From MED-G105 sp038522945 (lineage in GTDB: Bacteria; Pseudomonadota; Alphaproteobacteria; Caulobacterales; Parvularculaceae), in assembly GCA_038522945.1 (NCBI GenBank), contig JBCBJV010000006.1, positions 62,001-126,000 of the forward strand: 64,000 bases of DNA. The letters run 5' to 3'. The notes beneath the pieces were generated by a model. It did no database searches. It was given only the letters and a program-made list of their open reading frames with translations, and was not told the origin of the DNA. Every line of letters begins with the position of its first letter. Positions within the stretch are counted from its first letter, which is position 1. The position numbers and the translations under genes were made by a program. Positions 23,778 to 33,022 of the stretch are shown here, piece by piece.

Positions 23778-26669
23778 ATGGCGCTCATGGGCATTGCAAA
23801 AAAACTTTTCGGTTCCTCTAACGACCGTCGTCTAAAGCCATTATGGCGACGCGCGGACGCAATCAATGCCCTTGAGGATAAGCTGTCGGGCCTTTCGGAC
23901 GAAGGCCTGATCGAACAGACCGCCGCGCTCAAAAAGCGCTTTGAAGCTGGCGAGACCCTGGACGATTTGCTGGAAGAGGCTTTTGCGACAGTCCGTGAGG
24001 CCGCCAAACGGGCTCTAGGCCAGCGCCATTACGATGTACAAATGATCGGCGGGATGGTGCTCCATCAGGGTGGCATTGCCGAAATGAAGACAGGTGAAGG
24101 CAAGACTTTGGTGGCGACCCTGCCCGTCTATCTAAATGCGCTCACTGGTAATGGTGTGCACGTGATTACGGTTAACGATTACCTCGCCTCTCGCGACGCG
24201 GAATGGATGGGCCGGGTCTATGAGCGGCTTGGCCTGACGACCGGGTGTATCATCCATGGTCTTTCAGATATCCAGCGCCGTGACGCTTACGCATGTGACA
24301 TCACCTACGGCACCAATAACGAGTTTGGCTTCGACTATCTTCGCGACAACATGAAGTCGTCGATTGAGGAAATGGTTCAGCGCGGTCACCACTACGCCAT
24401 CGTCGACGAAGTTGATTCAATCCTCATTGATGAAGCGCGCACGCCGCTTATCATTTCCGGGCCAACGGACGACAAGTCTGAGCTGTACATGAAGATCGAT
24501 AACTTCATTCCTCAGCTGTCGGAAGAAGACTACGAAATTGATGAAAAGGCCCGCTCCATCGTCCTAACAGAAGAGGGCAATGAGAAAATCGAGGACCTTT
24601 TACGTGAGTCCAACATGCTTCAGGGCGATAGCCTCTACGATGCGGTGAACATATCCATTGTTCACCATGTCAACCAGGCACTAAAAGCGCACATGATCTT
24701 CCAGCGCGATAAAGATTATATTGTGCGGGACAACCGTGTGACGATTATCGATGAGTTTACCGGCCGGATGATGGAAGGCCGTCGGTGGTCTGATGGTTTG
24801 CACCAGGCAGTGGAAGCCAAGGAAAAGGCCGAAATCCAACCGGAAAACCAGACGCTCGCCTCGATCACGTTCCAAAACTACTTCCGCTTGTATGAAAAAC
24901 TCGCAGGCATGACCGGCACGGCGCTGACGGAAGAAGCCGAATTCGCCGATATTTACAGTCTCAACGTCGTCGAAATCCCTACCAATAGGCCCATTGCCCG
25001 TGATGACATGGACGATGAGCTCTACATGACGGCGGAAGAGAAATACAAAGCGATCGCGGTACAGATCGCTGAATGTCACGAACGCGGCCAGCCGGTCCTC
25101 GTCGGCACGGTTTCCATTGAAAAATCTGAAGAGTTATCGCGGATCCTCTCCGACAAAAAATTCTGGCGCGACGTAGGCAAACGATTACGCACGTATGCAG
25201 ACGAATTAAAAGATAAGCAGGCTGACGAAAAGGCTGAACTACTCAAGCGCGCGGAATACGTGGAAAGCCTCGCCAACAAGAAAGAACCCATCCCCCATAA
25301 CGTTCTGAACGCGCGGTTCCACGAGCAAGAAGCCGACATCGTGGCCCGTGCCGGTGAACCGGGCGCGGTGACGATTGCTACCAATATGGCCGGTCGTGGC
25401 ACCGACATTCAGCTCGGTGGATCCGTCGATAAGGATCTGATGGCCTCCCTTGACGAAGGTGACACGGAAGAAACGATTGCCCGTAAGCGCACGGAAATCG
25501 AAGCCAAGATCGCTGACCAGAAGCAAAAAGCGCTGGACGCCGGCGGGCTGTTTGTTCTGGCCACAGAGCGTCACGAAAGCCGCCGCATCGACAATCAGCT
25601 CCGGGGCCGTTCCGGTCGTCAGGGCGATCCAGGTGGGACCAAATTCTTCCTGTCTCTGGAAGACGATCTCATGCGCATCTTTGGCGGCGGCATGGAAAAA
25701 ATGCTGAAGCGATTTGGCATCCAGCCAGACGAGTCCATCGAACATCCCTGGTTCACCAAGGCGGTTGAAACCGCCCAGAAAAAAGTTGAGCAGCGCAACT
25801 ACGATATTCGGAAGAATGTCCTGAAGTTTGACGATGTGGCCAATGATCAGCGTAAGGCTATTTTTGAGCAACGCATCGAATTCATGTCATCTGAAACTGT
25901 TGATGATATTGTCACAGACATGCGCGAACAGCTGGTCAATGACCTGGTTGCGATCCACATGCCGCCAAAGTCTTACGCGGAGCAGTGGGATATTGAAGGC
26001 CTGGACAAAGACACACAGGAAATATTCGGCAAGTCTTTCCCGGTGGATGAATGGGCAAAAGAAGAGGGCGTTGCGGACACCGAAATTGCTGAGAAACTCA
26101 TTGAAGGCACATCCGCCCTTGCAGCATCGAAAGCGGTTGATGTCGGTCCTGAGAACATGCGCCGTCTGGAAAAAGCAATTCTCCTTCATGTTCTGGACAC
26201 GAATTGGCGCGAACACCTACAACAGCTTGACCAATTGAAGTCTGTCGTCTGGATGCGGGGGCACGCGCAACGTGACCCGGTCAATGAATTCAAAACCGAG
26301 GCTTTTGCCTTGTTTGAAAGCCTGATCGACGGCCTGCGCCGGGAAGTCACAAAAGCGCTGATGCATGTTCAAGTGCGCCGGGCGGAAGAAGCAGTGCCTG
26401 AACGCCGAGATGTGCCTATGACGGAAACGCACCTCGACCCACAGACCGGTGAGAACGAGATGTCCAATCCGCAATCTGATAACGCTGCTGCGCGCCTTCG
26501 GCGACGTGCCGCCTCGGGCGTCTCGACCATGGCTGCTCAAAACCGGTTCGCACAAGTTGACAAAGATGACCCCGAAACGTGGAAATCCACACCGCGCAAT
26601 GCCCCTTGTCCATGCGGTTCAGGACTAAAGTACAAGCATTGTCATGGCGCGTTGGTGAATAGCTCTTAG
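23778..26669 (+). CDS. secA: Protein translocase ATPase SecA
   Basis: Motor ATPase that drives preproteins through SecYEG. 963 aa from ATG 23778; the frame opens at a TTG 21 bases earlier, but AAGG lies 11 bases before this ATG. Walker A MKTGEGKTLVATLP is near residue 105 and the DEAD-like box VDEVDSILIDEARTPL near 213. The preprotein cross-linking domain, TNMAGRGTDIQLGG and the RGRSGRQGD helicase motifs follow. The C-terminal zinc finger CPCGSGLKYKHCHG, which binds SecB and phospholipid, closes the protein. An insertion of about 40 charged residues after EKSEELSRIL (KLRTYADELKDKQADEKAE region) is common in alphaproteobacterial SecA. Confidence 0.98.
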   Translation: MALMGIAKKLFGSSNDRRLKPLWRRADAINALEDKLSGLSDEGLIEQTAALKKRFEAGETLDDLLEEAFATVREAAKRALGQRHYDVQMIGGMVLHQGGIAEMKTGEGKTLVATLPVYLNALTGNGVHVITVNDYLASRDAEWMGRVYERLGLTTGCIIHGLSDIQRRDAYACDITYGTNNEFGFDYLRDNMKSSIEEMVQRGHHYAIVDEVDSILIDEARTPLIISGPTDDKSELYMKIDNFIPQLSEEDYEIDEKARSIVLTEEGNEKIEDLLRESNMLQGDSLYDAVNISIVHHVNQALKAHMIFQRDKDYIVRDNRVTIIDEFTGRMMEGRRWSDGLHQAVEAKEKAEIQPENQTLASITFQNYFRLYEKLAGMTGTALTEEAEFADIYSLNVVEIPTNRPIARDDMDDELYMTAEEKYKAIAVQIAECHERGQPVLVGTVSIEKSEELSRILSDKKFWRDVGKRLRTYADELKDKQADEKAELLKRAEYVESLANKKEPIPHNVLNARFHEQEADIVARAGEPGAVTIATNMAGRGTDIQLGGSVDKDLMASLDEGDTEETIARKRTEIEAKIADQKQKALDAGGLFVLATERHESRRIDNQLRGRSGRQGDPGGTKFFLSLEDDLMRIFGGGMEKMLKRFGIQPDESIEHPWFTKAVETAQKKVEQRNYDIRKNVLKFDDVANDQRKAIFEQRIEFMSSETVDDIVTDMREQLVNDLVAIHMPPKSYAEQWDIEGLDKDTQEIFGKSFPVDEWAKEEGVADTEIAEKLIEGTSALAASKAVDVGPENMRRLEKAILLHVLDTNWREHLQQLDQLKSVVWMRGHAQRDPVNEFKTEAFALFESLIDGLRREVTKALMHVQVRRAEEAVPERRDVPMTETHLDPQTGENEMSNPQSDNAAARLRRRAASGVSTMAAQNRFAQVDKDDPETWKSTPRNAPCPCGSGLKYKHCHGALVNSS

Positions 26670-26710
26670 CACAGAGTTTCCTGCCCCCTCGGGTCCAGAT
26701 TAGCTTTTTT

Positions 26711-26756
26711 CCTGTCCCTTGGAGAATTCCTGCAGAATGGACAGGTCCATCTCCAA
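26711..26756 (+). promoter_or_regulatory. Interleaved inverted repeats in the asd leader
   Basis: CCTGTCC at 26711-26717 pairs with GGACAGG at 26739-26745, and TTGGAGA at 26719-26725 pairs with TCTCCAA at 26750-26756. The order A-B-A'-B' gives either two mutually exclusive hairpins or a pseudoknot. It lies 61 bases before the asd start and 41 bases after secA. Function is inferred only from structure; it does not resemble the lysine riboswitch. Confidence 0.35.
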
Positions 26757-26817
26757 TTGACTTCACCCCTGTGAGCGCTCATGCGCTACGTCAACAGCCC
26801 AAGCATGGAGTGCTATC

Positions 26818-27849
26818 GTGACCGAATACACCGTCGCCATTGTTGGCGCGACCGGAAATGTCGGCCAGGAAATTCTGGCGATCCTCGACGAACGCCTTTT
26901 CCCGGTAAGTGAGGTGTTTGCCCTCGCCTCGCGCCAGTCCATTGGCCGTGATGTCTCGTTTGGCGACAAGACCCTTCAGTGCACAGACCTTGAGACTTTT
27001 GACTTCAGTCAGGCTGATATCACTTTGTTTGCGGCCGGCGGCGGGGTCGCAAAGGAATGGGCACCGAAAGCAGCGTCGGCAGGCTCGATTGTCATCGATA
27101 ACTCATCCCATTTCCGGATGGACCCGGACGTGCCGCTCATTGTCCCAGAGGTCAATCCAGATGCGGTCGCCGGGGTCTCCAAAAAGAACATCATCGCCAA
27201 TCCGAACTGTTCAACGGCACAATTGGTTGTCGCGCTGAAACCGCTTCACGACATCGCCACCATCAATCGGGTGGTCGTCTCCACCTACCAGTCAACGTCT
27301 GGGGCTGGCCGGGAGGCCATGGACGAACTCTTTACACAGACAAAAGGGATTTACGTCAACGATACCCCTTCCCCAGAACAGTTCACCAAACAGATTGCCT
27401 TCAATGTCATCCCCCACATTGATGTCTTCATGGAAGACGGCTTCACCAAAGAAGAGTGGAAGATGACGGCCGAGACAAAAAAGATCCTCGATCCGAAGAT
27501 CAAACTCACTGCCACGTGTGTGCGCGTGCCAACTTTTGTCGGTCACGCTGAAGCTGTCTCCATCGAGTTTGATAAACCGATCTCTGACGATGAAGCGCGC
27601 GAGGCTCTTCGCGTAGCGCCGGGTCTCTTGATCGTCGATAAACGCGAGGACGGTGGCTACGTCACACCCGTGGAATGCGTTGGCGATTTTGCGACGTTCG
27701 TCAGCAGGATTCGGGTCGATCCGACCGTCGACAACGGGCTTATGCTCTGGTGTGTGTCGGATAATCTGCGCAAAGGCGCGGCGCTGAACGCAGTACAGAT
27801 TGCCGAACTCCTGATCAATCGCGGGCTCGTTGCTCAACGAGCCGCTTAA
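26818..27849 (+). CDS. asd: Aspartate-semialdehyde dehydrogenase
   Basis: Reduces aspartyl phosphate to the semialdehyde, the branch-point step to lysine, threonine and methionine after LysC. 343 aa from a GTG start at 26818, supported by GGAG seven bases upstream. The NADP-binding GATGNVGQEIL motif is at the N-terminus; the active Cys is in NPNCSTAQLV (about residue 128). The substrate Arg is in CVRVPTFVGHAE with its nearby His. It overlaps the open frame of the rarD gene downstream but not its likely start. Confidence 0.96.
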   Translation: MTEYTVAIVGATGNVGQEILAILDERLFPVSEVFALASRQSIGRDVSFGDKTLQCTDLETFDFSQADITLFAAGGGVAKEWAPKAASAGSIVIDNSSHFRMDPDVPLIVPEVNPDAVAGVSKKNIIANPNCSTAQLVVALKPLHDIATINRVVVSTYQSTSGAGREAMDELFTQTKGIYVNDTPSPEQFTKQIAFNVIPHIDVFMEDGFTKEEWKMTAETKKILDPKIKLTATCVRVPTFVGHAEAVSIEFDKPISDDEAREALRVAPGLLIVDKREDGGYVTPVECVGDFATFVSRIRVDPTVDNGLMLWCVSDNLRKGAALNAVQIAELLINRGLVAQRAA

Positions 27850-27889
27850 CCCTGATTGCCCCGCCATCAGCGGGATGAGGACCCCGCTT

Positions 27890-28834
27890 ATGGCTGCCGC
27901 AAAAGGAACCAGCCCAATCCCTGGTCAGACGACTCCGGCGGGAGAAACGCCAAGCCAAGATGAAGCCGTGCGGTTCGGCCTCATCGCTGGCGTTATGGCG
28001 TACACCTTTTGGGGCTTGTTTCCGATATACCTGAAGATGCTGAGCGACGTCGCCGTCACGGAAGTACTCGCGCATCGCATTCTTTGGTCCGTTCCGTTCG
28101 GCGCAATTATTTTAAGCTACAGGAAGCAATGGCCCGAAGTCATTCGGGCTGTCCGCCAGCGCAAAGTTATTCTGATGCTGACGATTTCGGCCATAGCGAT
28201 CTCGTTGAACTGGCTGATTTATGTCTGGGCGGTCGCTAATGACCGGGTGCTAGAAGCAAGTCTCGGCTATTACATCAACCCATTGATGTATGTGGCGGCC
28301 GGCGTTTTGGTGCTTGGGGAGAAACTCCGACCACTACAGATCGGTGCCGTTGCCCTCGCAACAATTGGTGTCCTCGTTCTGACATTCGGTGTCGGGAGTT
28401 TTCCTTGGGTTTCCATTACCCTGGCAATCCTCTTTACGGCTTACGGGTATGTGCGCAAGACAACAGACGTAGGCGCTATGCCGGGCTTATTCGTTGAAAC
28501 GAGCTTGCTCGCACCGTTCGCACTGATTTTCATGATCTTCTTGTTTTCAACGGGACAGAACACCTTTGCAAATACAGGCTCAGGAATGAACGTGCTGCTC
28601 ATCCTGGCAGGTCCGGTGACAGTTGGGCCATTGGTACTATTCGCGTTGGCGGCTCGCCGCTTGAAGCTTAGCACGCTAGGCTTCTTGCAATACATCGGGC
28701 CGACGTTGCAATTCTTTCTTGGGATCTATTTCGGCGAAGCATTTACACTTGCCCATGGGATCTGTTTTGGATTGATCTGGACCGCCCTTGCGGTGTTTAG
28801 CATCGATGCAGTCCGCCAGCGCAAGGGTGCCTGA
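27890..28834 (+). CDS. rarD: RarD-type EamA/DMT transporter
   Basis: Inner-membrane permease of the drug/metabolite transporter superfamily, substrate unknown. 314 aa from ATG 27890, with GAGGA eight bases upstream; earlier in-frame starts at 27830 and 27875 overlap or crowd asd. About ten membrane segments follow a short polar N-terminus. The first contains AYTFWGLFPIYLKM and the loop VTEVLAHRILWSVPF, both RarD signatures; SLGYYINPLMYVAAG is the second-repeat marker. 40 bases after asd in the same direction, so probably one transcript, though no functional link is known. Confidence 0.9.
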   Translation: MAAAKGTSPIPGQTTPAGETPSQDEAVRFGLIAGVMAYTFWGLFPIYLKMLSDVAVTEVLAHRILWSVPFGAIILSYRKQWPEVIRAVRQRKVILMLTISAIAISLNWLIYVWAVANDRVLEASLGYYINPLMYVAAGVLVLGEKLRPLQIGAVALATIGVLVLTFGVGSFPWVSITLAILFTAYGYVRKTTDVGAMPGLFVETSLLAPFALIFMIFLFSTGQNTFANTGSGMNVLLILAGPVTVGPLVLFALAARRLKLSTLGFLQYIGPTLQFFLGIYFGEAFTLAHGICFGLIWTALAVFSIDAVRQRKGA

Positions 28835-28842
28835 CTGACGCA

Positions 28843-29274
28843 CTATTCTGCGTTTGGCGCATCGAACCGTTTGATGGTCCCAGAGAACGACAACAATAGC
28901 TTTCCGCGCGCCTTGATTTCACCCCGCGCAAACATGAGCCCTCGGCCGATCCGCATCGGAGTTCCTGTTGCCTCGATAAATGCGCCGATCGGACCGGCTG
29001 AAAGAAACTCCGAATTGAGAGTTACCGTCACGCCCTTGAACATACCGAGCTCTCGCCTGAAGATGTCATAGAGCGCCATATCGGCTAGCATCAATAACGC
29101 CCCACCATGGACAATCTTGGCAAGATTTGCGTGATGGGGGTGCGCGATAAATCCAACGCCCGGGACATCCCCTTCGCGATAATAGAAAGGGCCGGCATGG
29201 CTGGAGTATGTGCCAGTGCTTGTGGAAGGAACCCAGCCTTCCGGGGCTGGGTCGAATTCGATCTCGTCGTTCAT
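28843..29274 (-). CDS. PaaI-type hotdog-fold thioesterase
   Basis: Acyl-CoA thioesterase family, 143 aa from ATG 29274; the longer frame to 29382 runs into the divergent hydrolase leader. The central helix has HGGALLMLADMALYD, the hotdog signature in which Asp or Glu plus His activates water. It is preceded by HPHHANLAKIVHGG and followed by the strand VTVTLNSEFLSAG and the C-terminal GLMFARGEIKARGKLLLSFSG. Substrate unknown. It is convergent with rarD and divergent from the epoxide hydrolase gene. Confidence 0.86.
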   Translation of the reverse strand: MNDEIEFDPAPEGWVPSTSTGTYSSHAGPFYYREGDVPGVGFIAHPHHANLAKIVHGGALLMLADMALYDIFRRELGMFKGVTVTLNSEFLSAGPIGAFIEATGTPMRIGRGLMFARGEIKARGKLLLSFSGTIKRFDAPNAE

Positions 29275-29344
29275 CGGTCTCTTTCTGATAAACTCAACTG
29301 TTGGCAAACCTTGTAATCTGATCGCGCTCAGGGAGACTCCCCCC

Positions 29345-30301
29345 ATGACCCATTTCCCTGATCCAGAATTTGTTATGGCCAATGGCGTCCGCCTTGCAAC
29401 CTATAAAGGCGGTTCACCTAACGAGCGCCCAGCTGTCATCCTTGTCCATGGTTGGCCGGAAATTGCATATTCGTGGAAGCACCAGATCGACCCACTTGTC
29501 CAAGCTGGGTTCCATGTAATTGCCTACGACCAGAAAGGTTTCGGGGCCTCAGACTGCCCGGAGGGTGTCGATCAGTATGACATTGCTCATATGACGGACG
29601 ACCTTGCCGGTTTGCTGGACGCCTTAGAGATCGACCGTGCAATTCTCTGCGGTCATGACTGGGGCGGTGCCGTTGTTTGGCCAATGGCGCAACTCCACCC
29701 GGAACGGGTCGCTGGCGTCATTGGCGTTTGTACCCCGCACCGTCCCCCGCCGCCTGTGCCTCCCCTCCAGATTATGGAAGACCGCTTCACGGCCAATCAC
29801 TACATCGTCCAGTTCCAACAAGCCGACATTCCGGAGCAAACATTCGCAGGCCGCGAAGAAGCTTTCTTCCGCTTTATCTTCCGCTACTCGCCAGGCCGAG
29901 AGCATTGGCCCGCCATTATTCCCGGCGTGTTTGACTTTCTAAACGGTTTTGCGGCTTTTGACGCGGCGAATACGGACAATTTTATCCTCAATCCTGAAGA
30001 CCTTCAGGTATTTGTCGACGCTTACAAGAAGAGCGGCTTTAGGGGCGGGATAAATCTCTACCGGAATATCGATCAGAACTATGAGATCATGAAATCGCGC
30101 GACCCCGTCATTCCCCACCCGTCTCTTTGGATTGGCGCGGACCGGGATCTGTTTCTGCCAATGGAGGGCGCCGACGGGATGGAAAAGCTCGTGCCTGATC
30201 TGGAAAAGCAGGTCATTGAGAATTGCGGTCATTGGGTGATGTGGGAAAAGCCTGAAGCCCTGAATGCCCTGCTAATTGATTGGCTTAATCGTCGTTATTG
30301 A
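29345..30301 (+). CDS. Alpha/beta hydrolase of the epoxide hydrolase group
   Basis: 318 aa from ATG 29345, preceded by GGGAG. The oxyanion-hole motif HGWPE lies near residue 36, the nucleophile is Asp in CGHDWGGAVVWP (about 104), the acid Asp is probably in IGADRDLFLP and the catalytic His in NCGHWVMWEKPEAL (about 295). Nucleophilic Asp together with HGWP marks soluble epoxide hydrolases, which open epoxides to diols through an ester intermediate; haloalkane dehalogenases are the nearest alternative. A cap domain lies between about 135 and 235. No signal peptide, so cytoplasmic. Confidence 0.88.
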   Translation: MTHFPDPEFVMANGVRLATYKGGSPNERPAVILVHGWPEIAYSWKHQIDPLVQAGFHVIAYDQKGFGASDCPEGVDQYDIAHMTDDLAGLLDALEIDRAILCGHDWGGAVVWPMAQLHPERVAGVIGVCTPHRPPPPVPPLQIMEDRFTANHYIVQFQQADIPEQTFAGREEAFFRFIFRYSPGREHWPAIIPGVFDFLNGFAAFDAANTDNFILNPEDLQVFVDAYKKSGFRGGINLYRNIDQNYEIMKSRDPVIPHPSLWIGADRDLFLPMEGADGMEKLVPDLEKQVIENCGHWVMWEKPEALNALLIDWLNRRY

Positions 30302-30451
30302 CGGCCAACCAAATTTCAGCTGCATACAAATCAAAATTGCCGAAAATTTGCGATAAAACCTCGGCCATGTTTTCGACAAATTCGGCATCTGCGCATAATT
30401 GAACGGTCAGACTTCTGCGCCACTCTCACAATCAGGAGAGGGAGGAGACAC

Positions 30452-30769
30452 GTGGAATTCTTTGCCATAGGGCTTGCAACAGCGTCGACATTCGGCGGCT
30501 TGCCGGAGCCAAAACCATTTCAGCCGGGACTGTCTCATATTGATCCAGGTTTGATGCTGACGCCTGCAACCCGGCCCAAATTGTCGAAAGCGATCGCGAA
30601 GTTTTCGTTTCAGAACAGACAAATCGATCTTTTTGCCGAAGGACGGTCCTCGTCAATCGATAGCCAATTCCTTCGAGACGAACTACGGACCGCGCGCACA
30701 TTTGCGGAAATGATGCCCGGCTATCCGCAGCCTGCCCGGGTAACCGTACGGCTTCAGATTTCGTTTTAA
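30452..30769 (+). CDS. Hypothetical protein (105 aa, GTG start)
   Basis: Not recognised. A strong GGAGGAG sits just before the GTG at 30452, a good reason to accept it as a gene despite the lack of a known family. The N-terminus is mildly hydrophobic (FFAIGLATASTFGG) and Pro-rich. The rest is amphipathic, with a Thr-Ala-Arg-Thr helix, and it ends in a beta-like VTVRLQISF. The preceding 150 bases are AT-rich and could hold its own promoter. It is convergent with the serine hydrolase gene. Confidence 0.55.
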   Translation: MEFFAIGLATASTFGGLPEPKPFQPGLSHIDPGLMLTPATRPKLSKAIAKFSFQNRQIDLFAEGRSSSIDSQFLRDELRTARTFAEMMPGYPQPARVTVRLQISF

Positions 30770-30794
30770 CCGGAGGTCTCAAAGCCTCAGTAGG

Positions 30795-31937
30795 CTACAG
30801 CGCCCCGTAAAGAGCACCAAAAAGACGCCGGGCCCTAGGGTCGCCTACGAGATAAGGCGACATCCTGTTCATCACGTAAGCCGCCGTCAGCCGCCGCTCC
30901 GGATCGACAATGACGGCTGATCCACCAGAGCCCGCATGGCCCCAAACCTCCGCTATCGGACCAAAGGCTCCATCCGGATTGCGCATAAGCCCAGCGCCCC
31001 AAGTCATTTTGAACGGGAGCACGAGGTCTTCACCGGAAATTCGTGGGCGGAACACATCAGCGACGACCGCGCCATCGATGGCATGGCCACTTTGACACTC
31101 ACCATTGCAGGCAAGTGGATGGACAATGCCAGCAAGGCCCGCCGCGGTCGCATGCATATTCGAAGCAGGGAGTTCCGCTGCCAGCCACTCGTGAGCGTCG
31201 ACCCTGCCGGGCTGTGACCATTTTTTCAGAAAAGCGATTTCTTTAAACTCAGTCAACGGCCCAAGATCCGGCGGGCGGTTTGGTTTGATCATCTTGACGG
31301 TGCGCGCAGCGACGGCGTCGTCTTTGATTCCGCAGTGCAGGTCGATCCCTTGAGGGTCAAAATAATCGCGCCGGATTACCTCCCCTACCGAGGCGCCCAT
31401 TTGTCGCCTGAACACTTCCCCCGCGATGAAACCGATGGTCTGCGGATGATATCCGTTTTTTGTTCCCGGCTCCCAGAGGGGCTCTTGCTGTTCCAGGCGT
31501 ATGCAGATCGCCTCCCAATTGAGCCAATCAGCCGGGTTCATTTCGTCCGGGAAGCCGCAAAGTCCCGCCTGATGGGAAAGCGCCTGTTCCAGCGTGATCC
31601 TGCCCTTACCGCCTTGGCCAAATTCTGGCCAGTCCGCTGCGATTGGCCGGGCATAGTCCATAACGCCATCTGAAACAGCGCGCGCGACGAGTGTTGCCAG
31701 TACCGCCTTGCCACTGGAATAGATGCAGGGAAGAGTATCCTCCGCCCACGTTACTTCTTTCTTGCGATCGCCATGGCCGTGCCAGAGATCGATAACCACC
31801 TCGCCATCGATCAAAACGGCAAAAGAGGCCCCTAACTCAGCGACGGGATCAGCCGCCTTTTCAAAGTTCTCTGAAAAGGCCGCCGCTACATCGAGAAACT
31901 TATGGGGACATTTTCCGCTTGGAGTAAATTCAGCCAT
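30795..31937 (-). CDS. Beta-lactamase-fold serine hydrolase (class C/EstB-like)
   Basis: 380 aa. The nucleophile SxxK is in YSSGKAVLATL at about residue 92, the second motif Tyr in NGYHPQTIG (about 163) and the third in WGHAGSGGSAVIVDP (about 335), where HAG replaces the KTG of true class C enzymes. That pattern fits esterases and D-aminopeptidases of this fold more than antibiotic resistance. No convincing signal peptide, so probably cytoplasmic. A hairpin terminator of the bc1 operon ends just upstream of its start, so it should have its own promoter or depend on readthrough. Confidence 0.85.
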   Translation of the reverse strand: MAEFTPSGKCPHKFLDVAAAFSENFEKAADPVAELGASFAVLIDGEVVIDLWHGHGDRKKEVTWAEDTLPCIYSSGKAVLATLVARAVSDGVMDYARPIAADWPEFGQGGKGRITLEQALSHQAGLCGFPDEMNPADWLNWEAICIRLEQQEPLWEPGTKNGYHPQTIGFIAGEVFRRQMGASVGEVIRRDYFDPQGIDLHCGIKDDAVAARTVKMIKPNRPPDLGPLTEFKEIAFLKKWSQPGRVDAHEWLAAELPASNMHATAAGLAGIVHPLACNGECQSGHAIDGAVVADVFRPRISGEDLVLPFKMTWGAGLMRNPDGAFGPIAEVWGHAGSGGSAVIVDPERRLTAAYVMNRMSPYLVGDPRARRLFGALYGAL

Positions 31938-31951
31938 CGGGCGACCTCAAC

Positions 31952-31986
31952 AAAAAAGGCCCTGTCACGTTGAACGCCACAGGACC
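31952..31986 (-). terminator. Intrinsic terminator of the petABC operon
   Basis: On the minus strand GGTCCTGT (31986-31979) pairs with ACAGGGCC (31965-31958), with one G-U pair and a partly paired interior, followed by six T (31957-31952). It lies 32 bases after the cytochrome c1 stop. Confidence 0.7.
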
Positions 31987-32017
31987 CCGATAATCAGATT
32001 AATAGGATATAGTCGGC

Positions 32018-32953
32018 TTATTTTGCCTTTGACCAAATCTCACGGGTCGACCAGTACAAGATACCAGTCAGAATAATCAGGTAGCCAAGGGACATTACGC
32101 CAAGACGCTTGCGCGCCTCAAGCTTTGGCTCAGCCGCCCACATGAGGAACTCGGTCACATCCTTTGAGTACTGATCGACTGTTTCAGGAATGTCCTCCTG
32201 CTCATAGTCGACGACGCCGTCAGCAAGCGGTTTTGGCATCGCGAAGACGCCGCCTTTTGGAAGCTCAAAACCTTCAACCACGTGTCCGTCGGCATCTTTA
32301 TATTCCGGCTTCAGGATTTGCGACGTATCACCCGGATAAGACACATTGTAGTATTGTCCCGGTGCCACGTTCAGGCTCGGCGGGGTATCTTCGTACCCGG
32401 TCAACAAGCTGTATAAATAATCCGCACCGTTCGGGCGCGCCTTAGTGATCAGAGACAGATCAGGCGGATACGCGCCGCCATTGGCGAGCCGGGCAATCTG
32501 TTCATTTGGGTATGGCGTCGGGAATCCGTCGGACGGCAGGCCCGGGCGCTGGAACATATCGCCGAAGTCGTCTGGCCCATCGGTGATCGAAAATTCACTG
32601 GCAATTTGCTTCACATACGGATTGTCATTGGGATTTGAGCAATCGACTGTCTCAGGCACCCCTTCCGGGCAACGTTCAAGATAGAACGGTCCGCCTTTTT
32701 GGCCAAGGTTCCGGAAAGCCAGCTGGTCCATGGAATGGCACCCGGCACAAACAGTACGGTAGACTTGGTAGCCGCGCTGCACTGCTTCTTTATCGAACGA
32801 CCCAAATGGGCCTGTGAAATGCCAATGCTCATGCTTGAGCACTGCATCACCGCCGCCGGCGGCGAGAGCTGCACCACTTACAACAGCAAATGCTGAAACA
32901 AGGGCGCCGATTGTCTTTTTCATTGTGCGGATCATGTTCAATGTGCGGACCAT
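32018..32953 (-). CDS. petC: Cytochrome c1 of the bc1 complex
   Basis: Haem c subunit of ubiquinol-cytochrome c reductase; passes electrons from the Rieske centre to cytochrome c in the periplasm. 311 aa from ATG 32953, chosen because the longer frame needs a TTG. A signal peptide spans about 13-32 (IGALVSAFAVVSGAALAAG). Haem attachment is CAGCH at about residue 65 (RTVCAGCHSMDQL). The axial Met is expected in the VFAMPKPL segment. A C-terminal membrane anchor (LGVMSLGYLIILTGILYW) ends the protein. Last gene of petA-petB-petC. Confidence 0.96.
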   Translation of the reverse strand: MVRTLNMIRTMKKTIGALVSAFAVVSGAALAAGGGDAVLKHEHWHFTGPFGSFDKEAVQRGYQVYRTVCAGCHSMDQLAFRNLGQKGGPFYLERCPEGVPETVDCSNPNDNPYVKQIASEFSITDGPDDFGDMFQRPGLPSDGFPTPYPNEQIARLANGGAYPPDLSLITKARPNGADYLYSLLTGYEDTPPSLNVAPGQYYNVSYPGDTSQILKPEYKDADGHVVEGFELPKGGVFAMPKPLADGVVDYEQEDIPETVDQYSKDVTEFLMWAAEPKLEARKRLGVMSLGYLIILTGILYWSTREIWSKAK

Positions 32954-33022
32954 GCTTTTGTTTCCGTCTCCAGAAAGATCATCAGATTTGAAGAGGCCCA
33001 AAGGCCCCCCCAGTCGTGTTTT

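Noticed and set aside
26670..26817. Lysine riboswitch upstream of asd
   Set aside because: The spacer is too short for the five-helix lysine riboswitch and lacks its conserved core; only the simple interleaved repeats remain.
30795..31937. Antibiotic-resistance beta-lactamase
   Set aside because: The third motif is HAG, not KTG, and there is no signal peptide; an esterase or peptidase is likelier.
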